A stretch of 64,000 bases of DNA from Collinsella sp. (GCA_019414205.1 DXML01000009.1:124001-188000), one strand, 5' to 3'. Counted from the first letter of the stretch, positions 44,564 through 52,484 are shown. The notes: generated from the letters alone by a model not told the origin. Numbers and translations are program-made.

Positions 44564-47115
44564 TGCTGTTCTGCTATTCAGTAGATGCTCTTAGTAAAAA
44601 GCCAAGTAATCCCAGTCCGTATCAAAGGAAAGAGAACTATCGACAAGACGATTTATCAATTGAAGATATAGCTAGACTTTGCGGCACTGGGCATTGTTGG
44701 CGTGCTGGTATCTACGATTTAAGCAATGGCACGTTCAAGAAGAAGGACGCTCAGGCCGCACAGCTGATAGCGCTTGATTTTGATAAGGTCGAGACAAGTC
44801 CATACGAGGTAATAGAGTATGCGGCGAACGTTGGCCTACCTGTTTCATTCTGGTATCCCAGCTTTTCAATGAATCCCGAAACGCTGAAAAAAGAAGCAAA
44901 AAGTGCGGATTCCACCTGTGTACTTATAAGTAATCTATTAAGTAGGCAGGTGCAAAACGGCGATTTTGGGTCTAAAAACGGAGTGTATAAGGATGGATGG
45001 AATTACCGCATAGTATGGTGTCTAAAACGTCAAATCAGCCCTCGCGAATATGAGAGCGTCTACAAAGCGCTCCTAGGTCTGTTTGGTAAGTTTGGCCCCG
45101 ATAAAGCCACAAAAGACTGCTCAAGACTCTGGTACGGCGGCGAGCTGGGCTATGAAGTAATTAACCAAGAACCACTTGAAACGGCCTTAATTGGGCGCAT
45201 TATGGCCTTAGATAAGGTTTCCTCTGGTACTGAGCCGAATAAGGCGATGAAGCAAAAGAAGAACTTCATACCTGAGTATGCGGATATGCCTACGCCTGAT
45301 GCCGTGCTGGTCAATGAGGGCTGGTACAGCAAACTTCAGGGCCGTTGTAAGTTATGGGACAGATGGACTACGGGCGATTACCTCGATTACAACGAACGCC
45401 TTGCACTATTCAGCAATCTTCGATTCCTTAGATACAGCGACAAGAATAGGTCTGTCGTTCAGGATGCTTTAAAGTTCTTCGTTCCCAAGACGTATGAAGG
45501 TCACACCTGCGATGAAGGCCAGATTAGGCAGAAATTCAGGGATAGCAGCCTAAAGCCTTGCCCGATTGTCAAAGGCCCTTTAGGCGTACCGCAAACAATC
45601 CCTGAGTTTCTTTCTCAAAACGTAGATATTCCAATAGTCCCCAATCTAAGCAAGGTTCCATTAGAGAACTTAGATAAGTGGATGGACGAACATGTACCTC
45701 AGTTTCTAGATGATAGAGACGCTGGAATTAAGATTCTCAAGTCACAGACAGCATCGGGAAAGACAGAACGAATAATCAACTATCTTCTTACTAGGGTTGA
45801 ACTTGAAAAGACCAAGGTGATTTATGCGGCACCAAAGCATTCAAATCTAGAAGAGGTCGAGACGCGCTTATTTGGTAAAGCAGCTTTTAATCAAAAAGCG
45901 TTGATTCATCGTTGCCCGCAAAAGGAAGTTACTCAATCGGACTTACTCTATCTGCAATTAGGACTACCTGCAAAAACAAAAAGCGCAAAGAGAAAAGGCT
46001 TCATAGATAAGTTGTTCAGCCCCGATGAAAAGGGGCTGTTTCTTTTAACGCACAGCCTGCTAACAAATCTAAGTAACTTGGATGTGGATTTAGTAATCGT
46101 AGACGAAGAGATTGATTCGAGCTTAATCAAGGAGACGAAACTAGGTCTTACCAATCTAGCAACGACAATTCCCTTCCTAGACCTACAAACATCCCAAGAA
46201 CTTACTCAGTTCATAAATGATGTTAAAGATAGAAAGCGTGACGAAGGTTTAGACATTGACCTAACCATCTTGCGAGAGAAAGTAGCGCCGCAAGTAGAAA
46301 AGCGGTTAGATAGCTACATTCAGTCAACGCAAACAAGCTCAATAGCGGTCGGTCTGTTTGAGTGTTACAAGACAGACGGCAGGCTTTCCAAAGACAATGC
46401 TGGCAATAACTGTGTGCGAATGGTTCGCAAAAGTACGTTAATCGGCGATGCAAAGTTAAACGGCATTCCCGTTAGAGTGTTCACGGCAACGCCTTTAAGC
46501 AAACGAACTGAAATGTACTACGGAGTGGAGATTGAGGTCATTGAAGCGCCCCTTGCAGAGAATAAAGGCAAGATTGTGCAGTTCTGCGGCCTTAGTGGGG
46601 CTAGGGGAATGCATAATGACAACTTTCCAAAACTTGCGCAGTACATAAAGGAAAAGTTACCACAGGAAGTAATAGACAAATCAATTCTGATTACCTTTAA
46701 GGGCAGTAAAGAAGAAGTAGAATTTTGGCAGAACCAAGGATTCAACGTTGCAGAGAGTAAGGGAAATCAGATTTATCTCTTAAACAATAGCGGTCTAGAT
46801 TGCTTTAAGGGTAAATCACTGATAATCGCGGGTAAGTCAGATTTGCCTCAACAGGCCTATCAAGACTACTACGATGATTGCCATGAATCGCCGCAAGAGC
46901 TTACGAGGCAGAATCAGGTAATAGAGTTAAACGGTGTGCGGCAATCGCTCTATCTCTTCGTGGATGAAGAGATGCGGAAGTTACAGCTTCAGAACATCCA
47001 AGCCGCTACAGAACAGGCCGCAGGACGCGCTAGGGCGTTACGCGAAGAAGGCGCAACGGTCTATCTCTTCAGTAATCTGGTAATTAGGGATGCTGATGAA
47101 ATTATTGATAGGTAG
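44563..47115 (+). CDS. Putative primase-helicase replication protein of the element
   Basis: 850 residues, GTG start sharing a base with the preceding stop. The N-terminal third resembles an archaeo-eukaryotic primase fold: QLIALDFDKV (Asp72, Asp74) as the metal-binding DxD strand, NYRIVWCL, and ATKDCSRLWYGG around Asp185. The second half is a helicase-type NTPase: ILKSQTASGKTERII (Lys400) as Walker A, LVIVDEEIDSS (Asp514-Glu516) as Walker B, VFTATPL (about 640) as motif III, and EQAAGRARAL (Arg822, Arg824) as motif VI. This combination suggests primer synthesis plus unwinding in one protein, giving autonomous replication after excision. Homology to a named Rep family is not recognised; the domain assignment is motif-based. 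Confidence 0.68.
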   Translation: MLFCYSVDALSKKPSNPSPYQRKENYRQDDLSIEDIARLCGTGHCWRAGIYDLSNGTFKKKDAQAAQLIALDFDKVETSPYEVIEYAANVGLPVSFWYPSFSMNPETLKKEAKSADSTCVLISNLLSRQVQNGDFGSKNGVYKDGWNYRIVWCLKRQISPREYESVYKALLGLFGKFGPDKATKDCSRLWYGGELGYEVINQEPLETALIGRIMALDKVSSGTEPNKAMKQKKNFIPEYADMPTPDAVLVNEGWYSKLQGRCKLWDRWTTGDYLDYNERLALFSNLRFLRYSDKNRSVVQDALKFFVPKTYEGHTCDEGQIRQKFRDSSLKPCPIVKGPLGVPQTIPEFLSQNVDIPIVPNLSKVPLENLDKWMDEHVPQFLDDRDAGIKILKSQTASGKTERIINYLLTRVELEKTKVIYAAPKHSNLEEVETRLFGKAAFNQKALIHRCPQKEVTQSDLLYLQLGLPAKTKSAKRKGFIDKLFSPDEKGLFLLTHSLLTNLSNLDVDLVIVDEEIDSSLIKETKLGLTNLATTIPFLDLQTSQELTQFINDVKDRKRDEGLDIDLTILREKVAPQVEKRLDSYIQSTQTSSIAVGLFECYKTDGRLSKDNAGNNCVRMVRKSTLIGDAKLNGIPVRVFTATPLSKRTEMYYGVEIEVIEAPLAENKGKIVQFCGLSGARGMHNDNFPKLAQYIKEKLPQEVIDKSILITFKGSKEEVEFWQNQGFNVAESKGNQIYLLNNSGLDCFKGKSLIIAGKSDLPQQAYQDYYDDCHESPQELTRQNQVIELNGVRQSLYLFVDEEMRKLQLQNIQAATEQAAGRARALREEGATVYLFSNLVIRDADEIIDR

Positions 47116-47374
47116 AGGATAGGGGGCGGGGGTATGTTATGGGATTCTAGACAACGATTTAGATAAATCGCGCCCGCCCGCTCAACTTATCGACCAAAAG
47201 CAATTGTTGAAATTCCGAATAACGAATAGAGGTATTAATGAATGCAGTTAAGAGCTATGCCCTTTGAATTGAAATGCGGCTAGAAATGACTACACCTCAT
47301 TAGCTGAAGTACGCATTGTGAATCAACTAATGAGGTGATTGATAGTGGCGAATTCTGTAATTCGGAAGAGAAGG
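47116..47374. other. Non-coding region after rep, candidate origin
   Basis: 259 bp. A G+C-rich stretch unusual for this element (GGGGGCGGGGG near 47122 and CGCGCCCGCCCGC near 47170) surrounds a perfect 16-bp palindrome CGATTTAGATAAATCG (47155-47170). Further on, CACCTCATTAG (47293-47303) and CTAATGAGGTG (47327-47337) form an 11-bp inverted repeat. The region could hold the replication origin and a terminator; no gene is supported. Confidence 0.45.
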
Positions 47375-47818
47375 CTATTCTTTTGAGTATTCCATTCTGC
47401 TCTTATCAAAATTGCTTCCATTGAGCATGAAGTTTTTTAAATCATCCTCTGTTTTAAAAGCATAGAAATGTTTGTTGCTGACCATTGCATAGCGAATTTT
47501 GAAAAAATACTTTGAGTTATGAGTTACCAATCTATAAACGTAGAACTTTTCGCCGCTTACGGTGTATCCGTTGTCAAAGCATTTTTCCCAACGATAAGTT
47601 GAACCATGATAGGATTCTGTTCCGCTTTTCTTGTAGACAAAGGTTCCATCAGGGTTAAATCTTAAATCACGTCTATCGGTTTCTTGCACGCTAGACGGAT
47701 TATCTAGTTTCCAAGTTCCTACAATCGGCTCTTTGTTGAATAGTAGGTAACAGCTGAAAGCGATAATCACGCAAACCAGTGCGAGGCAAATCGGCTTGAT
47801 TAGTTTCTTGCTTTTCAT
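47375..47818 (-). CDS. Membrane-anchored lipocalin-like small protein
   Basis: 147 residues. An N-terminal hydrophobic segment (about 8-26, PICLALVCVIIAFSCYLLF) follows a basic start MKSKKLIK; a lipobox is not clear, so it is probably membrane-anchored. The exported part begins VGTWKLDNPSS and continues LRFNPDGTFVYKKSGT, a pattern of small lipocalin-like/DUF-type beta-barrel lipoproteins. Function unknown; possibly superinfection exclusion or surface protection as in other mobile elements. GAAAGG lies before ATG 47818. It is the only minus-strand cargo gene on the right side. Confidence 0.6.
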   Translation of the reverse strand: MKSKKLIKPICLALVCVIIAFSCYLLFNKEPIVGTWKLDNPSSVQETDRRDLRFNPDGTFVYKKSGTESYHGSTYRWEKCFDNGYTVSGEKFYVYRLVTHNSKYFFKIRYAMVSNKHFYAFKTEDDLKNFMLNGSNFDKSRMEYSKE

Positions 47819-47951
47819 CTATAGCGCCTTTCAATTAATGAAATTAGCCTTTCTTGCTGTAGAGAATAACGCTCATTGCTGTTTTCATTTCTAATGAAAT
47901 GAGTTTATTATTTTCCTTGAGTTTAGCCCTTGTCGCTAGAAAGGTCGAATT

Positions 47952-48140
47952 ATGGCTGACACAAAGGAAAAGAAACCCAATAAGCCCTCTATTAAGTATC
48001 AAGCTAAGATTCATAAGGCCTATTCTGAGCTTATTGATAAAGAGGCCAAGGCAGAAGCAATTGAGGCTCTTGAAGGTCTTAAAAAACTTACCCTAATGTT
48101 CAGCTTGCCTTTCAGCCAAGCCCTTTGGCTGAAGTGCTAA
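47952..48140 (+). CDS. Frameshifted element gene, 5' part
   Basis: ATG 47952 (AGAAAGGTCG upstream) opens a basic, helical N-terminus MADTKEKKPNKPSIKYQAK and stops at 48138-48140. At a run of six A (48081-48086, codons LKK) the downstream -1 frame continues as TYPNVQLAFQPSPLAEVLTK, in register with the larger frame at 48125. The tail of this frame after residue ~45 looks non-native. A single missing A, a sequencing error, or -1 slippage would all explain it. Together the two parts make a ~194-residue protein of unknown function. Confidence 0.55.
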   Translation: MADTKEKKPNKPSIKYQAKIHKAYSELIDKEAKAEAIEALEGLKKLTLMFSLPFSQALWLKC

Positions 48141-48535
48141 CCAAGACCAATCGTGAAATTTGCAAAGCACTGTTTGTTGACTCTGAAGAATCGGACGCCT
48201 TTAGTTTCAACAAGCCGCGCTCTAAGACGGTTGAGCAGACCGTTAGGGCAAATCTAACTGCCTACAATAATGCTAAGACTGCCCTTGAAGAAGAGGCTTT
48301 CGATGATTACAAGTATGTCTACATAACTATCGTAGATGCCCTCGAAGTCTATTTCTCCATTGCCGCAGAAAGTGCGTTGAGGGAATACTTCACGGGCTAC
48401 GCTGAGTTTGCCGATAACTTTACAAAAGAGGAAGAGAATAGACAGGCCGAAAGGAATGCGAAGAAGCGCAAGACTGAGGAAGAGAAGAAGCAGGCGGCAC
48501 GTGTCGCCAAGCGCAAAGCCAATAGCGGTGAGTAG
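48125..48535 (+). CDS. Frameshifted element gene, 3' part
   Basis: The frame is open from 48083, with a weak TTG at 48125 and no ribosome-binding site, so independent initiation is unlikely. It is better read as the continuation of the 47952 frame. It encodes NREICKALFVDSEESDAFSF..., a helical middle and a highly charged Lys/Glu/Arg C-terminus (KEEENRQAERNAKKRKTEEE) typical of coiled coils or nucleic-acid binding tails. No family recognised. A terminator follows at 48556. Confidence 0.55.
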   Translation: MAEVLTKTNREICKALFVDSEESDAFSFNKPRSKTVEQTVRANLTAYNNAKTALEEEAFDDYKYVYITIVDALEVYFSIAAESALREYFTGYAEFADNFTKEEENRQAERNAKKRKTEEEKKQAARVAKRKANSGE

Positions 48536-48555
48536 TCATTTAATGGACTTGTTAA

Positions 48556-48588
48556 GGGGTGTGGGTTATATCCACGCCCCTATTTTGT
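48556..48588 (+). terminator. Terminator near the element's right end
   Basis: GGGGTGTGG (48556-48564) pairs with CCACGCCCC (48572-48580, one G-U), followed by TATTTTG. Confidence 0.8.
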
Positions 48589-48668
48589 TTTAGGGACTTG
48601 GAATCGCTTTGAGGGGGCTTCAAAGCCTATTTCCTTGGGTAAGTCCTTTCTTTCTTGGTTTCGTGAGA

Positions 48669-48707
48669 AATTGGAAATTAGTATTTTCTCCAATTCCTTT
48701 CTCCAAA
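48669..48707. promoter_or_regulatory. Right-end arm-type sites
   Basis: AATTGGAAATTAGTA (48669-48683), TTTCTCCAA (48685-48693) and TTTCTCCAAA (48698-48707) match motifs at the left end (41616-41655). About 50-85 bp from attR, a usual distance for integrase arm sites. Confidence 0.5.
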
Positions 48708-48752
48708 TCTTTTGGAATTCTATAAACAAGCACGTAGAATAAGGAGAAATTA

Positions 48753-49616
48753 TTGTTCGGGTATATCTACAAGAAAGACGCCGCTGCCATTGCGGTTGTC
48801 CTGTGCCTTTGTCTGGGCGTGGGCAGCGTCTTCGATTATCAGATCTCGAGCGCGCTGTTCAACATCGGCAGCATGTACGGTCGCTTTGTCGAGGCGGCCG
48901 GCGAGCTACCGTTTGAGCTGACGGCGAGCATCGCGGGCGTTATGCTCGTGCGAGCGGTGCGCCCCGATTCCAAGGCAAGCAAGTGGCTCGCCGCGCTGGG
49001 CATTCTCATCAACGTGGGCCTGCTCGGCTACGAGATTGTCGGATCGCAGCGTGTCGGCGGCAAACTCATCGCGTTTCAGCTGGTGCTGACGTTTGTGCTG
49101 GTCATCGCTGCCAACCTCATCGCCTACCGCCTCACACGCGACACCGATCCCGACGAGCTCACGCGCTGGGCGCTGATGGTGCTTGCCGTGTGGGTCGCTC
49201 AGGCCATTATCCTCAACGTGATCGTCAAGCCGCTGTGGTCGCGCCCGCGCATGCGCGTGATCGAGGTCACGCCGGGGCTCAATTTTCAGCCGTGGTGGGT
49301 AATCGGCAATCCCGATAAGTGGAGCTATATTGCCGCCGGCGTGATCAAGGACGGCTTTAAGTCGTTCGCGAGCGGGCACACCGCGCACGCGGCGATCGGC
49401 CTTATGCTCGCCGGGCTTCCCGCGGCGGCCTTTAAGGAAAGGCCGTCGCGCCGCCGCGTGGTCTTTTGGGCTGCCGCTGTGGTTGCGGCGCTCGTCGCTT
49501 TTGGCCGCATCGTGATCGGAGCGCACTTTTTGAGTGACGTGAGCTGCGGCTTTGCCTTGGTGCTGGCGCTTGAGTGCCTTGCCGCGCGCATTGCCTATCC
49601 GGGCGGCGTACAATAG
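48753..49616 (+). CDS. PAP2-family membrane phosphatase, 5' end rebuilt by the element
   Basis: 287-residue membrane protein with about six hydrophobic segments. The three PAP2 motifs are seen: KPLWSRPRM, SFASGHTAHAA, and GRIVIGAHFLSDV. Members dephosphorylate lipid phosphates such as undecaprenyl pyrophosphate or phosphatidic acid. The start is TTG 48753 with AAGGAGAAAT 3-12 bases upstream; both lie in element DNA. The native ATG and site remain at 41521. Translation from TTG restores the full N-terminus MFGYIYKKD. Expression now probably depends on an element promoter, so the level may differ from the uninserted strain. Confidence 0.88.
   Translation: MFGYIYKKDAAAIAVVLCLCLGVGSVFDYQISSALFNIGSMYGRFVEAAGELPFELTASIAGVMLVRAVRPDSKASKWLAALGILINVGLLGYEIVGSQRVGGKLIAFQLVLTFVLVIAANLIAYRLTRDTDPDELTRWALMVLAVWVAQAIILNVIVKPLWSRPRMRVIEVTPGLNFQPWWVIGNPDKWSYIAAGVIKDGFKSFASGHTAHAAIGLMLAGLPAAAFKERPSRRRVVFWAAAVVAALVAFGRIVIGAHFLSDVSCGFALVLALECLAARIAYPGGVQ
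48754..48778 (+). repeat. attR core repeat
   Basis: TGTTCGGGTATATCTACAAG plus AAAGA; second copy of the 25-bp core, overlapping the first codons of the phosphatase. Confidence 0.85.
49609..49614 (+). promoter_or_regulatory. -10 element of the threonine aldolase gene
   Basis: TACAAT, preceded by GGCGG, inside the last codons of the phosphatase gene, 48 bp before ATG 49662. Confidence 0.4.
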
Positions 49617-49661
49617 CGGCACCTGAATCATCGGGCCCGTGCCCGGCTAGAGAGGATTATC

Positions 49662-50687
49662 ATGCTCGCGTTCAACAACGACTATTCCCACGGCGCCCAT
49701 CCGGCGGTGCTGCAGGCGCTCGTCGACACCAATATGGAGCCGCAGCCCGGCTACGGCACCGATGCGCACACCGAGCGTGCCAAGCACCTTATTCGCGAGG
49801 CCTGTCAGGCCCCCGATGCCGACGTGTTTTTTCTGGTGGGCGGCACGCAGGCCAACGCGACGGTGATCGACATGCTGCTTGCGCCCTACGAGGGCGTCGT
49901 TGCTGCTGAGACCGGTCACGTCGCCTGCCACGAGGCGGGCGCCATCGAGTTTGGCGGCCACAAGGTGCTCACCATCCCCGGCTACGAGGGCAAGATGCAC
50001 GCCGAGGACCTCGAGAACTATATCCAGGTGTTCTACGAAAACGAGAGCTACGAGCACACGGTGTTCCCGGGCGCCGTGTACGTGAGCCTATCGACCGAGT
50101 ACGGCACGCTGTACTCCAAGGCCGAGCTCGCGGCAATTCATGCGGTGTGCCAGAAGCGCGAGATTCCGCTGTTTGTGGATGGCGCCCGCCTGGCCTATGC
50201 GCTGGCAGCCGATGAGTGCGACATCACCCTGCCCGAGCTGGCGCAGCTGTGCGACGTGTTCTACATTGGCGGCACCAAGTGCGGCGCGCTTTGCGGCGAG
50301 GCCGTGGTGTTTTGCGGCATGCACGCTCCGGCGCACCCCATTCCGCGCATTAAGCAGCACGGTGCGTTGCTGGCCAAGGGCCGCCTAACGGGCGTGCAGT
50401 TTGAGGCGCTCTTTACCGATGGCCTGTATTTTGAGATTGGTCGCCAGGCGATTGAAACCGCGCAGGCGCTTCGTCGCGTGCTGCACGAGCGCGGCTACCA
50501 GTTCTTCTTGGAGACGCCCACAAACCAGCAGTTTGTGATTCTGCCCAACGAGGACATGGCCCGCATTCGCGAGCATGCCGCGATCGAGTATTGGGAAAAG
50601 TACGACGAGACCCACACCGTGGTGCGCTTTTGCACCAGCTGGGCCACGACGCAGGAGGACATCGACGCGCTGGCGGCTGTCCTGTAG
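49662..50687 (+). CDS. Threonine aldolase/beta-eliminating lyase family protein
   Basis: 341-residue PLP enzyme of fold type I. MLAFNNDYSHGAHPAVLQAL, VGGTQANATVIDML (phosphate-binding), HVACHEAGAIEFGGHKV, FVDGARLAYAL, and the PLP lysine Lys206 in YIGGTKCGALCGEAVVF fit low-specificity L-threonine aldolases, which split threonine into glycine and acetaldehyde. Some relatives act on other beta-hydroxy amino acids. RBS GAGAGGA before ATG 49662. A terminator follows. Confidence 0.88.
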   Translation: MLAFNNDYSHGAHPAVLQALVDTNMEPQPGYGTDAHTERAKHLIREACQAPDADVFFLVGGTQANATVIDMLLAPYEGVVAAETGHVACHEAGAIEFGGHKVLTIPGYEGKMHAEDLENYIQVFYENESYEHTVFPGAVYVSLSTEYGTLYSKAELAAIHAVCQKREIPLFVDGARLAYALAADECDITLPELAQLCDVFYIGGTKCGALCGEAVVFCGMHAPAHPIPRIKQHGALLAKGRLTGVQFEALFTDGLYFEIGRQAIETAQALRRVLHERGYQFFLETPTNQQFVILPNEDMARIREHAAIEYWEKYDETHTVVRFCTSWATTQEDIDALAAVL

Positions 50688-50705
50688 CTTGATGTAATGA
50701 CGAGG

Positions 50706-50748
50706 GGCCGCCCTACGCCTGGGTTTGGCGCAGGGCGGCCTTTGCTTT
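50706..50748 (+). terminator. Terminator after aldolase gene
   Basis: GGCCGCCCT (50706-50714) pairs with AGGGCGGCC (50732-50740), followed by TTTGCTTTT. Confidence 0.85.
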
Positions 50749-50766
50749 TGTGGGGGGAGGGGTTGT

Positions 50767-51357
50767 ATGCCCGAGATGTCCGAGCCGACGATTCGCCTGG
50801 CGACGCCCGATGATGCGCCGGCGCTGCTTGCCATCTATGAGCCGTATGTGCGCCAGACGGCGATTACCTGCGAATACGAGGTGCCGAGCGTTGAGGAGTT
50901 TGCCGGGCGCATCGAGCGTACGCTCAAGCGCTACCCGTATTTGGTGATGGAGTTGGACGGGCGTCCAGTGGGTTATGCCTATGTGAGCGCGCTTAACAGC
51001 CGCGAGGCCTATGACTGGTCGGTCGAGACGTCGATCTACCTGGCACGTGATGTGCGCCACGGCGGGCTGGGCCGCAAGCTGCATGACGCGCTCAAGCAGT
51101 GCCTGATCGCGATGGGCATCACCAACATGTGCGCGCTCATCGCCGTGCCGCACGACAAGGACGACGAGTACCTGACGCATAACAGCCAGGATTTTCATGC
51201 TCATATGGGGTATCGCCTGGTGGGCGCCTTTGACCGCTGCGCCCAAAAGTTCGGTCGCTGGTACGACATGTGCTGGATGGAGCTGATTCTAGCCGAGCGC
51301 ACCCCCAACCAGCCCAAGCCAACCTGGTTCCCCGACCTCCCTAAACCTACCATTTAG
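50767..51357 (+). CDS. GNAT-family N-acetyltransferase (phosphinothricin acetyltransferase-like)
   Basis: 196 residues. TIRLATPDDAPALLAIYEPYV at the start, GYAYVSALNSREAYDWSVETSIYL in the centre, ARDVRHGGLGRKLHDAL as acetyl-CoA pyrophosphate loop, and FHAHMGYRLVGAFDRCAQKFGRWYD at the end are typical of the PAT/MnaT/YncA subgroup that acetylates amino-group substrates such as methionine derivatives. ATG 50767 follows a GGGGGGAGGGG tract; upstream frame to 50725 overlaps the terminator and is not used. Confidence 0.88.
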   Translation: MPEMSEPTIRLATPDDAPALLAIYEPYVRQTAITCEYEVPSVEEFAGRIERTLKRYPYLVMELDGRPVGYAYVSALNSREAYDWSVETSIYLARDVRHGGLGRKLHDALKQCLIAMGITNMCALIAVPHDKDDEYLTHNSQDFHAHMGYRLVGAFDRCAQKFGRWYDMCWMELILAERTPNQPKPTWFPDLPKPTI

Positions 51358-51381
51358 GGACAGGTTTTTTTGGCCGCTTTT

Positions 51382-51603
51382 TAGCGTCAATCCACCGCGA
51401 GAAGTACGGATTCACGCGTCTTTTGATGCGGATGGGCTTAATTTGGCTTCGATTTGGGTCCGTTTGGCTTCGACTCAGACTAAGTGAGTAGACTTTTTGG
51501 CGCAGGTCGAGCACAAAGCGTTTCTGCCTTAGTAAAACCGCAGGTCACAGAGGTGGCTGTTATTGGCTGTGCTCGGCAGGTCGCGAAAAGTCTACTCACT
51601 TAG
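51382..51603. repeat. 222-bp repeat, copy 1
   Basis: About 85% identical over its length to 59814-60034, same orientation. The inner part is closed by an 18-bp perfect inverted repeat, CTAAGTGAGTAGACTTTT (51480-51497) and 51586-51603, with further arms GAGCACA/TGTGCTC inside. No open frame. It lies upstream of the sugar-amine island. Confidence 0.85.
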
Positions 51604-51754
51604 GTTTACGGTGCTGGATATTCTGAGCAGGAACAGTTGAGTTTGGATGGCGCGTATTGCCAGGCGATGCCGACACTTGCGCCATGCCGGCTTGAGATTT
51701 AATAAAAACCGCAGGTAAAACGTTTATTAGGTACATTTTGCCTCGTTTGGTGCG
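51604..51754. other. Gap downstream of GntR gene 1
   Basis: 151 bp without gene. It includes the 3' side of the minus-strand GntR gene; the AAAACCGCAGGTAAAACG near 51704 echoes AAAACCGCAGGTCAC inside the 222-bp repeat. Confidence 0.35.
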
Positions 51755-52477
51755 CTAGCCGATGGGCTCGGTGTATTTGGCGCGGTCGGTACGTTGGATG
51801 CGCTTGGAGACATGGAGCGGGCGACCGTCGGTGTCGTAGACGTAGTCGGTGATCAGGATCAGCGCCTGCCCGCGCTCAACGTTGAGCAAAAACGCCTCGT
51901 TTTGCGAGGCATAGCACACCTCAAAGGTCTTATGCCCCTGCGCCGGCGCACGATGGAACTCCTGGCGCAGCGTGGCGTAGAGCGAACCGTTGATATCGCG
52001 ATCGATGAGCGACCCAAAGCTTGGCGGCAGATAGGTGGTCTCCAGGCACAGTGGCGCATCGTCCAGGTAACGCAGGCGGACAAGTTTGACAAGCTTGCTG
52101 CCCACGCTAGCGTCAAAGAACTTGGCCACGCTGCCCATTGCTTTGGCAAAGCCCGAGTCCACCGTGCGCGTGGTGGGCTTCATACCCTGGCCTTCGACCT
52201 GCTTGGTATAGCTCGAAAACACCAGGTTGTTCTCGTGGAGCGCCGGCGTGTCAGCCACAAAGGCGCCGCGTCCGCGCTCGGTGCGAACCAGACCCTCGTC
52301 AACAAGCACCTTAAGCGCGTGACGCACAGTGCTGCGCGACAGGCCCGATTCGCCCATGAGCTCCATCTCGGACGGCAGCTTGTCTCCGCACGCGTAGATG
52401 CCGGCGGCGATGCGGTCACGCAGCGTACCCGCCAGACGCTCGTATTGGGCCAAGTTCTTTTTCGACGAAGTGCTCAT
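51755..52477 (-). CDS. GntR/HutC-type regulator 1 (UTRA domain)
   Basis: 240 residues. N-terminal winged helix (LRDRIAAGIYACGDKLPSE, then LSRSTVRHALKVLVDEGLV and RGRGAFVAD), C-terminal UTRA ligand-binding domain (LVKLVRLRYLDDAPLCLET ... LILITDYVYDTDGRPLHVSKR). The UTRA family senses sugar phosphates or amines. It is divergent from the SIS protein gene at 52683; the 205-bp gap has three similar operator-like sites, so it likely represses that gene and itself, with the phospho-sugar substrate as inducer. Confidence 0.9.
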   Translation of the reverse strand: MSTSSKKNLAQYERLAGTLRDRIAAGIYACGDKLPSEMELMGESGLSRSTVRHALKVLVDEGLVRTERGRGAFVADTPALHENNLVFSSYTKQVEGQGMKPTTRTVDSGFAKAMGSVAKFFDASVGSKLVKLVRLRYLDDAPLCLETTYLPPSFGSLIDRDINGSLYATLRQEFHRAPAQGHKTFEVCYASQNEAFLLNVERGQALILITDYVYDTDGRPLHVSKRIQRTDRAKYTEPIG

Positions 52478-52484
52478 GCGAACA

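Larger units (their letters stand above)
41522..48778. mobile_element. 7.2-kb integrative element inserted in a PAP2 phosphatase gene
   Basis: Bounded by a 25-bp direct repeat (41522-41546 and 48754-48778, 23 of 25 identical, both differences in Tyr wobble positions). The interior is markedly A+T-rich (about 42% G+C against over 60% around it). It encodes a tyrosine integrase at the left end, a serine recombinase, an RHH protein, a primase-helicase-like protein, a small membrane protein and a frameshifted gene. There are no phage structural, packaging or conjugation genes, so it fits an integrative mobilisable or satellite-like element with its own replication protein. Left flank is mfd, right flank the interrupted phosphatase. 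Confidence 0.88.

Noticed and set aside
41522..48778. Prophage interpretation
   Set aside because: No terminase, portal, capsid, tail or lysis genes in the segment.
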